Source of the DNA: Panopea generosa
Lineage: Eukaryota > Mollusca > Bivalvia > Adapedonta > Hiatellidae
Reading direction: 5' to 3'
Assembly (NCBI GenBank): GCA_029582155.1
Contig: CM055905.1
Span: forward strand, 66,806,356-66,870,355
DNA length: 64,000 bases
Within the stretch, counting starts at the first letter, position 1. Every line of letters begins with the position of its first letter. The notes beneath the pieces are model-generated. The model was not told the DNA's origin. It did not search any database and saw nothing but the letters and a program-made list of their open reading frames with translations. Both the position numbers and the translations under genes were made by a program. Positions 45,386 to 55,082 of this stretch are shown one piece after another.

Positions 45386-46335
45386 TCGTCCGCTAAAGCA
45401 GCAGTTAGTCTCATGCCTATTACGGCGATTATATGAGACTTCTGTCTACCTTTCAATCCGAAAAAAAGAGTAATATGGATATGTTACATTAAAGAGCGCC
45501 CTCTGTGACAGAAAATGGTAAAACACTATGAACATTTGCCACTGACCTTGTCAACGTTTAGTACACAGGTACGTAGTCAAGTGTACGTATAAGTTCAGCT
45601 TTAGAAACAAGTTATTTAATTAAAAAGATGACATGTACTTTTATAGACGGCAAGAAAATCATTGTCAATGTGCAGTCTGTAACGCGTCAGACTATCAACC
45701 GAGGGGTCTAGAGTTTACATCCACGTCAGGCCAGAGTATTCATGATAATTGATATACGACATTACGCCTCGTTGTCATTCGTCTCTCACCGCTGATTAAA
45801 ATATGAAAGTTATAACTTCCTTACGGAGATGGGTACTAGTTAATCTTCCAGAATTCCAGGAAATAGTGGTTAGGTTAACTGATCGTCTGTTAGCTCTCGA
45901 TGGCATAAAAAAGACGCTACTTCCTTATTGTAGTAGGAACTTACACTCTTGTGGTATTGATTTAGTATTTGGTCAATAAAAAAGATAGCATTAGGTTTTT
46001 AAGATCACAAAAGTTTCAAGGTACCCCCAACAGGAAGGGACATCCCCCACGTACCAGGGAATTCATCCACGCATATGCGCCGTATTTTGCAACTCATTTC
46101 ATGAGGTACCGGGTTAAAAACCCGTTGGAAGTTATGGAATTATGTATCTTATATTTTCAACATTAATTAAAATGTTCTTCTTCATACACTCTCTTCATAA
46201 CCCCCCCCCCCCCCCCCCCCACTCCTTCCTTATTGAAACGCTCCTACGACCATGCCCACTGTACTACTTCATACCAGTGACGTAAACTACGTGTATACCT
46301 GCGATACATGAATATGTTATATATCACTGTCAATA
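45386..46335. other. Remnant 3' flank of the truncated copy and spacer before gene 3
   Basis: 45450-45935 corresponds to 37790-38290 and includes SINE family C (45672-45935). From about 45985 the spacer before gene 3 begins, matching 33440-33740, with a C-run at 46201-46220. Confidence 0.7.
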
Positions 46336-46428
46336 CGATAACGGAAGTACAAAGTTTAACATAGCATACATGTCAGTCATTATTTAGGCCTGTAGCGTTG
46401 AGGAGTCGGACACATAAAGCTGAACAAA
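46336..46428 (+). promoter_or_regulatory. Putative promoter and leader of gene 3 (single copy)
   Basis: One copy of the ACGATAACGGAAGTACAAAG to TTATTTAGGC segment followed by GAGGAGTCGGACACATAAA and the ATG. Compare the triplicated version before gene 2. Confidence 0.4.
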
Positions 46429-48330
46429 ATGTCAGTTCCCGGGAAGAAAGCTGGATATATTGGGGCATCTGAAGCTCCAGGTGATTCCGAGGAAATGGGA
46501 AAATCAATCTGTCAGCCTTGTAACGAGGAAGGAAACGATATACCTGCCGCGGGATTCTGTGTAGATTGTTGTGAATACTTGTGTGACATGTGTTTTACAA
46601 CTCACCGCCGGGCTAGACCCTTCAGAAAACATGTTCTTCAAGAAAAGACGACGATGACAAGACGCAAACCCATTACAAAAACATCGGATATAACCGACGA
46701 CGAATGTACTGAACATCAAGGAGAGAAAGTTAAATTTTACTGCGGTTCACATGACCACCTTGGCTGCGGTACATGTGTGGCTATTGGTCATCGAAGTTGT
46801 GACAGTGTAATTTATGTAGAAACACAATACGAACATTTAAATAGGTCACTGACCGATATCAAACAGGAAGTAGACAGTCATGAAAAGAGAGCCAAACAAA
46901 ATGGAAATGACGTTGATAAATATCACTCGAATGCTATACAAGAAATAAGACAGTTTAGAAAAGAAATAAACAACTCTTTAGACAAATTTGAAAATGATGT
47001 TATAAGGGAGGTAGACAATGTTAAAGAAGAAGATAAAGTAATGGTGACGTCATTATCTTCGAAACTGGACGCAATGAAAGTTGAAATATCGTCTACAATC
47101 ACAGAACTAGATGCTTTGCACGACTTAAAACACAATCGGAAACTGTTCGCTACTATGGCCAAAGCGGAAGAAAAAATACAGACCTTAGAGAACGGCATCA
47201 GTCAGATAACGGCCGACGACAAGATACGTAGTTACAGGTTTGAGCCCGACAAGCAGTTGAATGATTTGCTCAAAAATGTGAAATCTATAGGGAATATAAG
47301 TGTAATGGATTGCAACAAAAGTGTTATTATGGAACCTATACCACGACACATACCACGCCAAACACAGAACAAGTCAAGACAATGCAATTTGGAGCAAACA
47401 GAGACGAGCAGAAGTGGTCAGCAACCACCACCGGAACTTCCACTGGACAGTGCAATGAAACAATTAGAAGTGCCCAATGACCGTCTCTTGATGCAAAGAA
47501 ACGATCAAAAAACAAGAACTGACGAACTCCGAGTTGCGACGTACATTTCTGACACCAATGTTCAATCACCAGGTGATACCACGTGCTACATCACGGGATC
47601 AGTATTGTTGCCTGGCAACCAACTCCTTATTGCGGATTATGATAATAAGAAGATTAAACTCGTAAACACAAAACAAAATAAAATTATCTCTGAAATACGA
47701 CTGTCATCACATCCATGGGACGTTACAAAGATCAACAACAGTAAAGTTGCTGTGACACTACCTTACAACGGTATAATACAGTTAGTGTCAGTAGTGTCTC
47801 AGTCACTGTCTACAGACCGAAATATAAAAGTGAATGTTCAGTGTCATGGTATAGTATATAATGGTGATACACTTATAGTGACATTTATGCACCCGGGGAG
47901 AGTGGAAATAATCAACATGAGTGGTGCCGTGTTGAAGACCTTGGTGAACGACGCCAGTGGAACACAACTGTTTGACTGGCCCAGGTACATAGCCATCAAC
48001 CCAGATAAGACGGCCGTGTACGTGTCTGATTACGGCAATCACTCAGTGATCTGTATGACACTGAAGGGCAAGGTTAAGGCCGTCTACAAGGATGATAACC
48101 TGGAACGTCCCCGTGGCCTGACTATAGACAGGACCGGGACAGTGTATGTCTGTGGATTCGTCTCCGATAACATCCACAAGATTACCGCTGACTGTACCAA
48201 GAAACAGAAACTGCTGAATCAACAACATGGAATAACTACACCACAATGCATCGCTTACTGTGATAAGGAGGACAAACTGTATGTTGGAATGTGGAAGAGC
48301 AATGTTGTGAAAATGTTTCAGTTGCACTAG
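46429..48330 (+). CDS. RING-less TRIM-like protein 3: B-box, B-box, coiled coil, NHL-like propeller (633 aa)
   Basis: Intact single-exon paralogue, closest to gene 2 (same N-terminal GASEAPGDSEEMG segment, same 3'-flank insertions). Both zinc-binding B-boxes are complete, including GCGTCVAIGHRSC. The coiled coil matches gene 2 closely. The propeller ends in KLYVGMWKSNVVKMFQLH. Local changes such as CYITGSVLLPGNQLLIADYDN show the beta-propeller diverging faster than the zinc modules. No RING and no membrane segment. Expected to act as an oligomeric cytoplasmic adaptor; function not shown by sequence. Confidence 0.9.
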   Translation: MSVPGKKAGYIGASEAPGDSEEMGKSICQPCNEEGNDIPAAGFCVDCCEYLCDMCFTTHRRARPFRKHVLQEKTTMTRRKPITKTSDITDDECTEHQGEKVKFYCGSHDHLGCGTCVAIGHRSCDSVIYVETQYEHLNRSLTDIKQEVDSHEKRAKQNGNDVDKYHSNAIQEIRQFRKEINNSLDKFENDVIREVDNVKEEDKVMVTSLSSKLDAMKVEISSTITELDALHDLKHNRKLFATMAKAEEKIQTLENGISQITADDKIRSYRFEPDKQLNDLLKNVKSIGNISVMDCNKSVIMEPIPRHIPRQTQNKSRQCNLEQTETSRSGQQPPPELPLDSAMKQLEVPNDRLLMQRNDQKTRTDELRVATYISDTNVQSPGDTTCYITGSVLLPGNQLLIADYDNKKIKLVNTKQNKIISEIRLSSHPWDVTKINNSKVAVTLPYNGIIQLVSVVSQSLSTDRNIKVNVQCHGIVYNGDTLIVTFMHPGRVEIINMSGAVLKTLVNDASGTQLFDWPRYIAINPDKTAVYVSDYGNHSVICMTLKGKVKAVYKDDNLERPRGLTIDRTGTVYVCGFVSDNIHKITADCTKKQKLLNQQHGITTPQCIAYCDKEDKLYVGMWKSNVVKMFQLH

Positions 48331-49019
48331 GATTTAACTAACAGTGATATATAAATAATGACGTGTTTGAAGAAAATAGTAATTATAGTTGACATCCGTA
48401 ATACATTGTAGTGTGTAATAAGACACATACATTATAATCAGGCTACATACGTCGATCTCACATAAACAAGATAAACTGATAAGTTTCAGCGAAGAGACAA
48501 TGAAGAGACAGGGGAGAATTAATTAACAGATTTAAGATATTAATAACTATTCAATTAATATTCGAATAATAATGACAAATAATAATAGAAACAATGATGA
48601 TAATAACAAATAAAAAGGAAATGATAAAACAAACCAATATAATAGTAAGAATAAATAGGTAACAATACTAATACATGATTCATAATACTGGAAATATATT
48701 AAATGCTAATTAATTAATGATTAATACAAATAGTTGTATCATTGTTTATAATATGAAAAAGCATTAAAATATATTTTAAACAGAATCTAATTCACAAATA
48801 AACCAAATAAAAACTGATTATGACGATGAAAACACTTTAAAAAATAACATAGAAAAAATATTTTCATTACATTTTTTAAGCATTCTTTTCTTAATGTGAT
48901 TTTTAACGTGATTTTGAATGTGATTTTTGAATGTAATTTAAAGCCATTTAACAGATTTCTGGTGATATATATCTATGTATTATATGGCATCTTTATTTTT
49001 TTATTGAATACCTCACAAT
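48331..49019. other. Duplicated 3' flank of gene 3, no gene
   Basis: AT-rich and collinear with the 3' flanks of genes 1 and 2; contains the same GTGATTTTGAATGTG motifs near 48896-48935. Confidence 0.7.
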
Positions 49020-49166
49020 GAAAAGTACCTTCGTCTTTCCTCAAGTAACTGGTAAACGTTTTCACATAAAGTTTATTGACCGATCAGGACTCGAACCTTC
49101 AGCCTCAGCGATGAGAGGTTAGCGATCTTGAGCCAGCGCCTTAGACCACTCGGCCACGGAGGATCC
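49020..49166 (-). mobile_element. tRNA-headed SINE-like insertion in gene 3 3' flank
   Basis: Same insertion as 36539-36685, with a better preserved head: CGTGGCCGAGTGGTCTAAGG on the minus strand. Confidence 0.72.
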
Positions 49167-49356
49167 TACTGAATGATACGTAGTATTACATTTCTGTATA
49201 ATTATATATGAGTCATATAAATATAAATTTGTATTCTTCTTTTGTAAAACTGTATAAACTAAATACAAATCAATATGAATGTATGGGTAAATGTATCTTC
49301 CTGAATCACATGTATTCCACAATAAATATAAGTGTTTAACATTTATGTTGTAAAAT

Positions 49357-49614
49357 GTTTTATTCTTTCAACACTTTTTGGAATGGGTTTGAACGCCATT
49401 TTCATCACATGGCAGGTAACATGTGACGTATGCCGTTTTATTGGTGACTGAACACACCAGAATGAGTCTGAGTAGAACCATCGTTTTATTCGCAAGTAAC
49501 TGACAACCTTTCTCATACATTTTTTGTGCCAAGCTGGGCTCAAACCCACGACCTCAGTGGTGAGGGGTAAGGTCGTTAGCTGATAGTGCCTTAAACCACT
49601 CGGTCATAGAGGAC
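49357..49614 (-). mobile_element. tRNA-derived SINE, family A
   Basis: Counterpart of 10158-10417 and 36870-37127; near-identical to the gene 2 copy. Confidence 0.8.
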
Positions 49615-49887
49615 ATTTCTATGGTGTCCGTATTTCTTCAACAAATAACCGTTATACACATCAGTTAACTATACTAAACACAAATTAACTTGATTCCAGA
49701 GAACAGGTTAGATATGAAGTCACAAAATACATCAATGACTTCAATAAAATATAAAACATAAAAAAACATTAAAATCAACATCAAAAACACTCCAAACGTA
49801 ACAAAAGGTGACATATTGTATAACCTCCGATAGCGGTATATATTAAAGAAGGCAACATGAAAATCCCCGTATTACTTCCATACAGCC

Positions 49888-49957
49888 GGGTCAGGTCAGC
49901 ACAGTCAGTAGCGAGTCTGACTTTCGTTCCAGGGGTTGTGAGTTCGAATCCCCATCC
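49888..49957 (+). mobile_element. tRNA-like sequence (SINE family B head)
   Basis: Counterpart of 10673-10743 and 37402-37471, with GTCAGCACAGTCAGTAGCG and GTGAGTTCGAATCCCC. Confidence 0.55.
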
Positions 49958-50489
49958 GAATAGCTTGTGTTTTGTCAACAGAACTTAACTATCATCAATA
50001 TCATGATTCAATAAATGATTCAAGCCCACCAGGTTCTAAGGAGTGTGTCTGTGGTGGGGGGGGGGGGGGGAGTCTGGATGTTCTGAGGGCATTTCCAGGA
50101 GATAATTCCGTGCATTCGCGAGAAAAAATAAAATGTAGATCAAAACTGTGCAAACCCGTTCGTTGTGGCGTAAAGACAGCTACGCCACTGAATATAATAA
50201 TTTTGGTACTTTTCACATTATAGATTTTGTTAAGATCCCCTAACACCTAACAATCACGTTACTATCTGTGTGGAAAAGCGTAATTTGGAAGTTTTACATT
50301 ATAGAGCGCCCTCTGTGACAGAAAATGGTAAAACACTATGAACATATGCCACTGACTTTGTCGAAGTTTAATACACGTGTACTTAGTCCAGTGCACGTAT
50401 AAGTTCAATTTTAAATACATTTTATTTCATTAAAAAGATGGCATGTACTTCTTATGGACGGCAAGAAAATAATTTTCGGACACTGTTCA

Positions 50490-50815
50490 GTTTGTAACGC
50501 GTCAGACTATCAATAGAGGGATCTTGAGTTTGAATCCCCGCCAGGCCAGAGTCTTCGTGATGATTGATATACGACATTACGCCTCATTGTCATTCGTCTC
50601 TCACTGCTGATTGAAATGGGAAAGTTATCAGCTTCTTACGGACGGATGGGTGTGCTCTAATACTGGTCAATCTTCTAGGATTCCAGAAAATAGTGGTTAG
50701 GTTTACTGATCGTCCGTGAGCTCTCGATGGCATAAAAACGACGCTAAATATTGAAACAGACGAAATGAGCCTCATTCCTTGATCCGCCATTAGAATGTCT
50801 TGTACTTCACTAATG
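50490..50815 (+). mobile_element. SINE family C
   Basis: Counterpart of 38021-38345, ending at the point where a CT microsatellite begins here and where the tRNA-like array begins in the gene 2 block. Confidence 0.65.
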
Positions 50816-50821
50816 TAATAT

Positions 50822-50824
<3 letters not shown>

Positions 50825-50869
<45 letters not shown>
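50825..50869. repeat. (CT)n microsatellite
   Basis: About 22 perfect CT units. Confidence 0.98.
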
Positions 50870-50872
<3 letters not shown>

Positions 50873-51520
50873 GTTTTGAGTTCAGCATAGCATAATCTTT
50901 TTTGACAGTTGACTAAAACCATTGTTACTTGAAAATGATATACATATATGATGATATATCATTATAAACTGCTTGTTAAACTCAGCCGGAATTTTCAAAC
51001 TTTGAACGGCCAAAAATTGTCAAAAATTAATAAAAAAAATAACTTTCAAGTCTGTATTAAAGGCACTGTCATTTACTAGCTTGCAGCTGAATATTGCCGG
51101 GTCAACTAGAACCGGGCCGGGTTTTAGTATCATCCCGAAGGATGACGGAATTGGCCGAGTATGCACGAACCAGATTTTATAATAGAGTTCGCTCCCTTGC
51201 TATGTTGATGTGGATGAAAATGTTTATTTTACTGAAATAAGTTGCAAGCTCTTAATGTTCTATTAAGGTACAAGCTGTTTCATTTTTTATAAAGTTACAA
51301 CAAGAAGGCAACAATCACATGTCAAAGGTACAGTCACATAGGTTCGCGTGCTTGCTGTATTGCTCGACTAATCGCCCAAACTTTCGTTCTCCAACTAGTC
51401 CGTACCTAGTATGCATATATAGTAAAACCTCTCGTTATATGGTCATGGAATAAAACATTGTAATCAATTAATTATCTTGAATCCACTATATAATATCAAA
51501 TAAAATACAAGTAATATATA
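50870..51520. other. No gene recognised
   Basis: Ordinary AT-rich sequence without recognised frames or repeats. Confidence 0.5.
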
Positions 51521-51524
51521 CAGC

Positions 51525-51602
51525 CCCATTAGCTCAGTTGGTAGAGCACATGTATGACTTCTAGTTTCAAGGTCGCGTGTTTGAATCCCAGAGCTGGCTG
51601 TC
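51525..51602 (+). pseudogene. tRNA-like pseudogene or SINE head
   Basis: TAGCTCAGTTGGTAGAGCA is a good D-arm/A-box and GTGTTTGAATCCCAGAGC a plausible T-arm/B-box, with CAGCCCC and AGAGCTG giving an acceptor stem with two mismatches. The anticodon region is oversized and does not form a clean 5-bp stem, so a working tRNA is unlikely. Confidence 0.5.
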
Positions 51603-52220
51603 TAAAAATACTAACAGTCGTTTAGATGCGACTTTAAACAGATAGTCTGTTTGACGATGCTTTACACCAAGCATGCAAAAGAATCAGAACAAACTTACTA
51701 TGCACTATCCCCCATAAACCTAAAATGACTAACACTCTTCTGGGGTATTGCCCATATGGGAAACCAGTGGCGATGTAAGACAAGCTTATATACAACAAGT
51801 AAACTACAGTTAAACCTGTCTTAAGCAGCCAGTCAAGCGAAGGAGTAAAAATGGCTTTTTAAGACAGGTTGTTGCTAACTACAGTTTTATTTGCCCTAAA
51901 AGCATAGCTTAGAAAGGGAAATAGTAATGTTTAATGCTTAAGAGAAGCGGTTGCTTAATAGAGGTGACCATTTACACAGGTTTTACTGTATAAATGATTG
52001 CAGTGAAACAGTAGGCATGAACAAAAAGGGTCAAAACAGGGGTCAGAAACTTAGCAAGGTCCGGGACCTTTGCTTTTAGCTGTCGGACCTTTGTCACATG
52101 ACTTGAACTAGGTTCATTGGACCTTTCATAATTTATAAAACTTGAAAAAAGTTGGTACTCCAACTAGTACAAGCAGTAAACCCATTTCTGCATTTCCATT
52201 GCGGTGACCAAAAACAAAAA
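51603..52220. repeat. Dispersed repeat with inverted motifs, no gene
   Basis: The AACCTGTCTTAAGCAGCCA near 51815 and TTTTTAAGACAGGTTGTTG near 51857 form an inverted pair; TGCTTAATAGAGGTGACC follows at about 51952. I associate such sequence with dispersed bivalve repeats. Confidence 0.4.
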
Positions 52221-52414
52221 TTAACCCTTTACTCCATACGTGTTTTCCCTCACCAATCACAGAAGGCCTTTGAAAACAGTGCAGGTAACGAGCAATCTGT
52301 ACACTTCCTGCATTGTTTTCCACTCTGTCAGTTAATATTAACATAATTCACACAATAATTCAAAAGCCTTCTATATAAGGTGTCCAAAGGCGTCTATATG
52401 AAGTAAAGGGTTAA
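52221..52414. mobile_element. piggyBac-type MITE with TTAA target duplication
   Basis: TTAA at 52221-52224 and 52411-52414 flank a 186-bp element whose ends are inverted repeats CCCTTTACTCCATA (left) and CCCTTTACTTCATA (right, read inwards). TTAA duplication and CCC-starting ends are the piggyBac hallmarks. No coding capacity. Confidence 0.8.
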
Positions 52415-52559
52415 GTAATATTTAATACAGCATATCATCATGGTGTGGACAATCCTGGTAATCTATTCTCAGATTTTGAATTTATGTGCAGCGCAGTTGA
52501 AAAATGATGTGAATTTGGGTGACAATTAATTGAATTATATCAAATGCCTATATTTGTTT

Positions 52560-52970
52560 CGTTGATGTCATTTTAAAGGCCCCAAGACTAATGTTATCTT
52601 ACAAGAATGAATTGTCTCCCTTGCTCAAAATGGCGTAGGACGTGTTTTGTTTTTAGAGCCACCGAACTGTAAATAATAGTAATTAACTGATGAATTAGCG
52701 TTGTTATAGTGTTGTTTTCGCAAGGACGTGTAATTAAGGAAATATTTGGACATATTTGAACATATATTTGACTCGTGAGTAACTTGTATGTGTGACTATT
52801 GTGTATATAGAATATTGTATAAAAACGTTAACTTTGACCCTAGTTGACCTTAATGTTAATTGAAGGTACACGAATTGGGGGCACGCTGAAAATTTCAAAC
52901 TCTATACTGCAGAGCAAAGTTTACGCATCATTGCTGTTACTCTGTACTAGTCAACACCAAGTATACCAAA
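52560..52970 (+). other. Probable 5' untranslated region of the LINE
   Basis: Sequence between the piggyBac-type MITE and the ORF1 start; no other feature seen. The LINE's 5' end cannot be fixed without a second copy. Confidence 0.35.
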
Positions 52971-53819
52971 ATGAATCCCGATCAGTGTAATGCATCAACT
53001 CCAATGACGGTTGATGACATGAACACCAAGAAACGGGAATTATCGTCACCATTTACGGATGCTGAACTAAATCCCGAGAAGAAAAATAAACATGCAAGTG
53101 AATTAGACTCCTCCTATATATCAGACATAATAGAAACACCATTACTTAAAACCAAGCCTGTTCATCTTGCCGATAGTGACTTTAAGAGAATCGCCAGCAT
53201 GGTCAAAGAAACCCTTACATGTCAGGTTGAATCACTTGTACAGTCAATTGTAGAAGGTGTCACACTTTCGATGAACAAGAAAATATCGGAACTCGAAACC
53301 AACAACGCGAAACTGTCAGCTGAAGTCAAGCGATTGAATGACAGGATTGCAAAGCTTGAAACCTCATCGGATGAAGCCGAACAATATAGTAGGCGCAACT
53401 GCTTACGCATTGTTGGCCTTCCCGAATCACCCGAGGAGAGCACAGATAACCTTGTTATTGAAATAGCCAAAGCTTGTGATTCTGAAATTTCGATTTCGGA
53501 AATTGACAGGTCACATCGAGTCGGCAAGCCAGTCAACGGCAGACCAAAGGCCATCATTGTAAAGTTTTCTTCTTACCGAGCTCGTGACAAATTTTTCCGC
53601 GGCAGATATAAACTCAAGGACAATAAGCGATTTAATCGTGTTTTTATTAATGAGGATCTGACTCATCATCGGAACCAACTTTTTCACAAAGCCAGGCAAC
53701 TTGTGAAAGACAAGTTTATCTCGCAGGCATGGACAACAGATGGACGAATCTTCATCAAGGATAAGAACGGGTCTCGCTCCATTATAACAAAATCTTCGGA
53801 CTTGGACAATTTTTCGTAA
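52971..53819 (+). CDS. LINE ORF1 protein (coiled coil plus RRM-type, 282 aa)
   Basis: Residues about 70-140 are rich in charged heptads (KISELETNNAKLSAEVKRL) and should form the trimerising coiled coil. A YSRRNCLRIVGLPES segment opens an RRM-like domain, followed by ISEIDRSHRVGKP, KAIIVKFSSYRARDKFF and VFINEDLTHHRNQLF, the conserved order of L1-type ORF1 proteins. The product binds element RNA as a chaperone in known families. Frame is intact with ATG in a good context (CAAAATGAA). ORF2 starts 1,263 bp downstream on the same strand. Confidence 0.88.
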   Translation: MNPDQCNASTPMTVDDMNTKKRELSSPFTDAELNPEKKNKHASELDSSYISDIIETPLLKTKPVHLADSDFKRIASMVKETLTCQVESLVQSIVEGVTLSMNKKISELETNNAKLSAEVKRLNDRIAKLETSSDEAEQYSRRNCLRIVGLPESPEESTDNLVIEIAKACDSEISISEIDRSHRVGKPVNGRPKAIIVKFSSYRARDKFFRGRYKLKDNKRFNRVFINEDLTHHRNQLFHKARQLVKDKFISQAWTTDGRIFIKDKNGSRSIITKSSDLDNFS

Positions 53820-55082
53820 ATGCCACGCTTTATTTGCTGGCTAGTGTATTTTCAGTCAGTTAACCGTGCACGTTTTTCAGTTGGTCTCTTAACAAAGAGA
53901 CATAACAAATTATTATACATGTTGAACTATTTTAATGACAGTTATGTTGCCATAATGCGTACTTTACACAATAGGTAGACCAATAGTGAAATGCTATAAC
54001 CATGTGGTGTGCTGAGCTCAATCAAACAAAACAGAAAAGATGAAAATTAAACATTAATATCAAATAATATTCTGTATAAAACTGTAAATTGATTTTTTGA
54101 TTATCTCTGTCTAAATATGTATTTATGCGCAGACTGGCTCTTACATTGTATCATGATGATATTGTTTTGCTTTGATGTGATGCACATATATGATAAACTG
54201 CGATACGTATGTTCTATATATCATGGTCACGCCTTTGTCCAAAACAAGTGGGGTCAATATGTATTTAAACCATAATGGTTATGAGTACTGTCCAATGATG
54301 AATTTGTGTATTGAAACATACTGGTATATACATTGTAATATGATGAATATGTATACTGTGCCGTGAGGGGAATGTGTATTGTACAAAGAATGTATGTCTA
54401 CTGTACTATGATAGGTGTGTATATAATACTATGTATGTCCGTATTGCTATTATATGCGTATGCATTGCACAGTGATGGTACCTCTGTATTTCTATTATTG
54501 GTTCGTATATTATGCCAAGATGGGCACGCCTGTATTGCTGTGATGAGTGTGTCTATTGTGCCGTGGGTATATAATGCATTGTGTGTATATTGCGCCATGA
54601 TGATGTGTATAGTGTCATGAGGTGTACGTATATATTGTATGAATATTGCACAACGACTGTACGTCTATATTGTTCGAATATTGCACCAACGATGGGTGTG
54701 TATATAGTTCATGATAGGTACGTCTGTATTGCTATTATGGGTATGTGTATTATGCCATTGAAGGTACGTTCTTTATTTAAGTATACAATCGTTAGATTTA
54801 AGCATATAGATTCAACACAATATAATTTTCATTTCACTTTATTATCTGTTTGTAAATGTTTGGCTCTTCAAGCAATATTGATGAATACAATGTCACCATC
54901 TTTCATTCTTCTTAATCTGATTATTTGCTTTTTACATTTCTCATTCATATACTACAATCTCTTTCTTTTCTCATCTTTTTCTCTTTACTCTTTTTTGGAA
55001 GGGTTGTTTATTGGGCCGATGCTTCTAGAATGCACATCTTTCCGATTGTCACTCATTTATATACGTGTTGTGATGTTACCCA
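53820..55082 (+). other. Long ORF1-ORF2 spacer with degenerate repeats
   Basis: Unusually long intergenic part of the LINE. About 54240-54770 consists of loosely repeated pieces such as GTGTATATTG, TGTACTATGATAGGTGTGT and CGTCTGTATTGCTATTAT, giving a degenerate minisatellite. Frames through it are not convincing genes. Confidence 0.6.

Noticed and set aside
51525-51602. Functional tRNA gene
   Set aside because: Acceptor stem has mismatches and the anticodon arm is too long; kept only as a pseudogene or SINE head.
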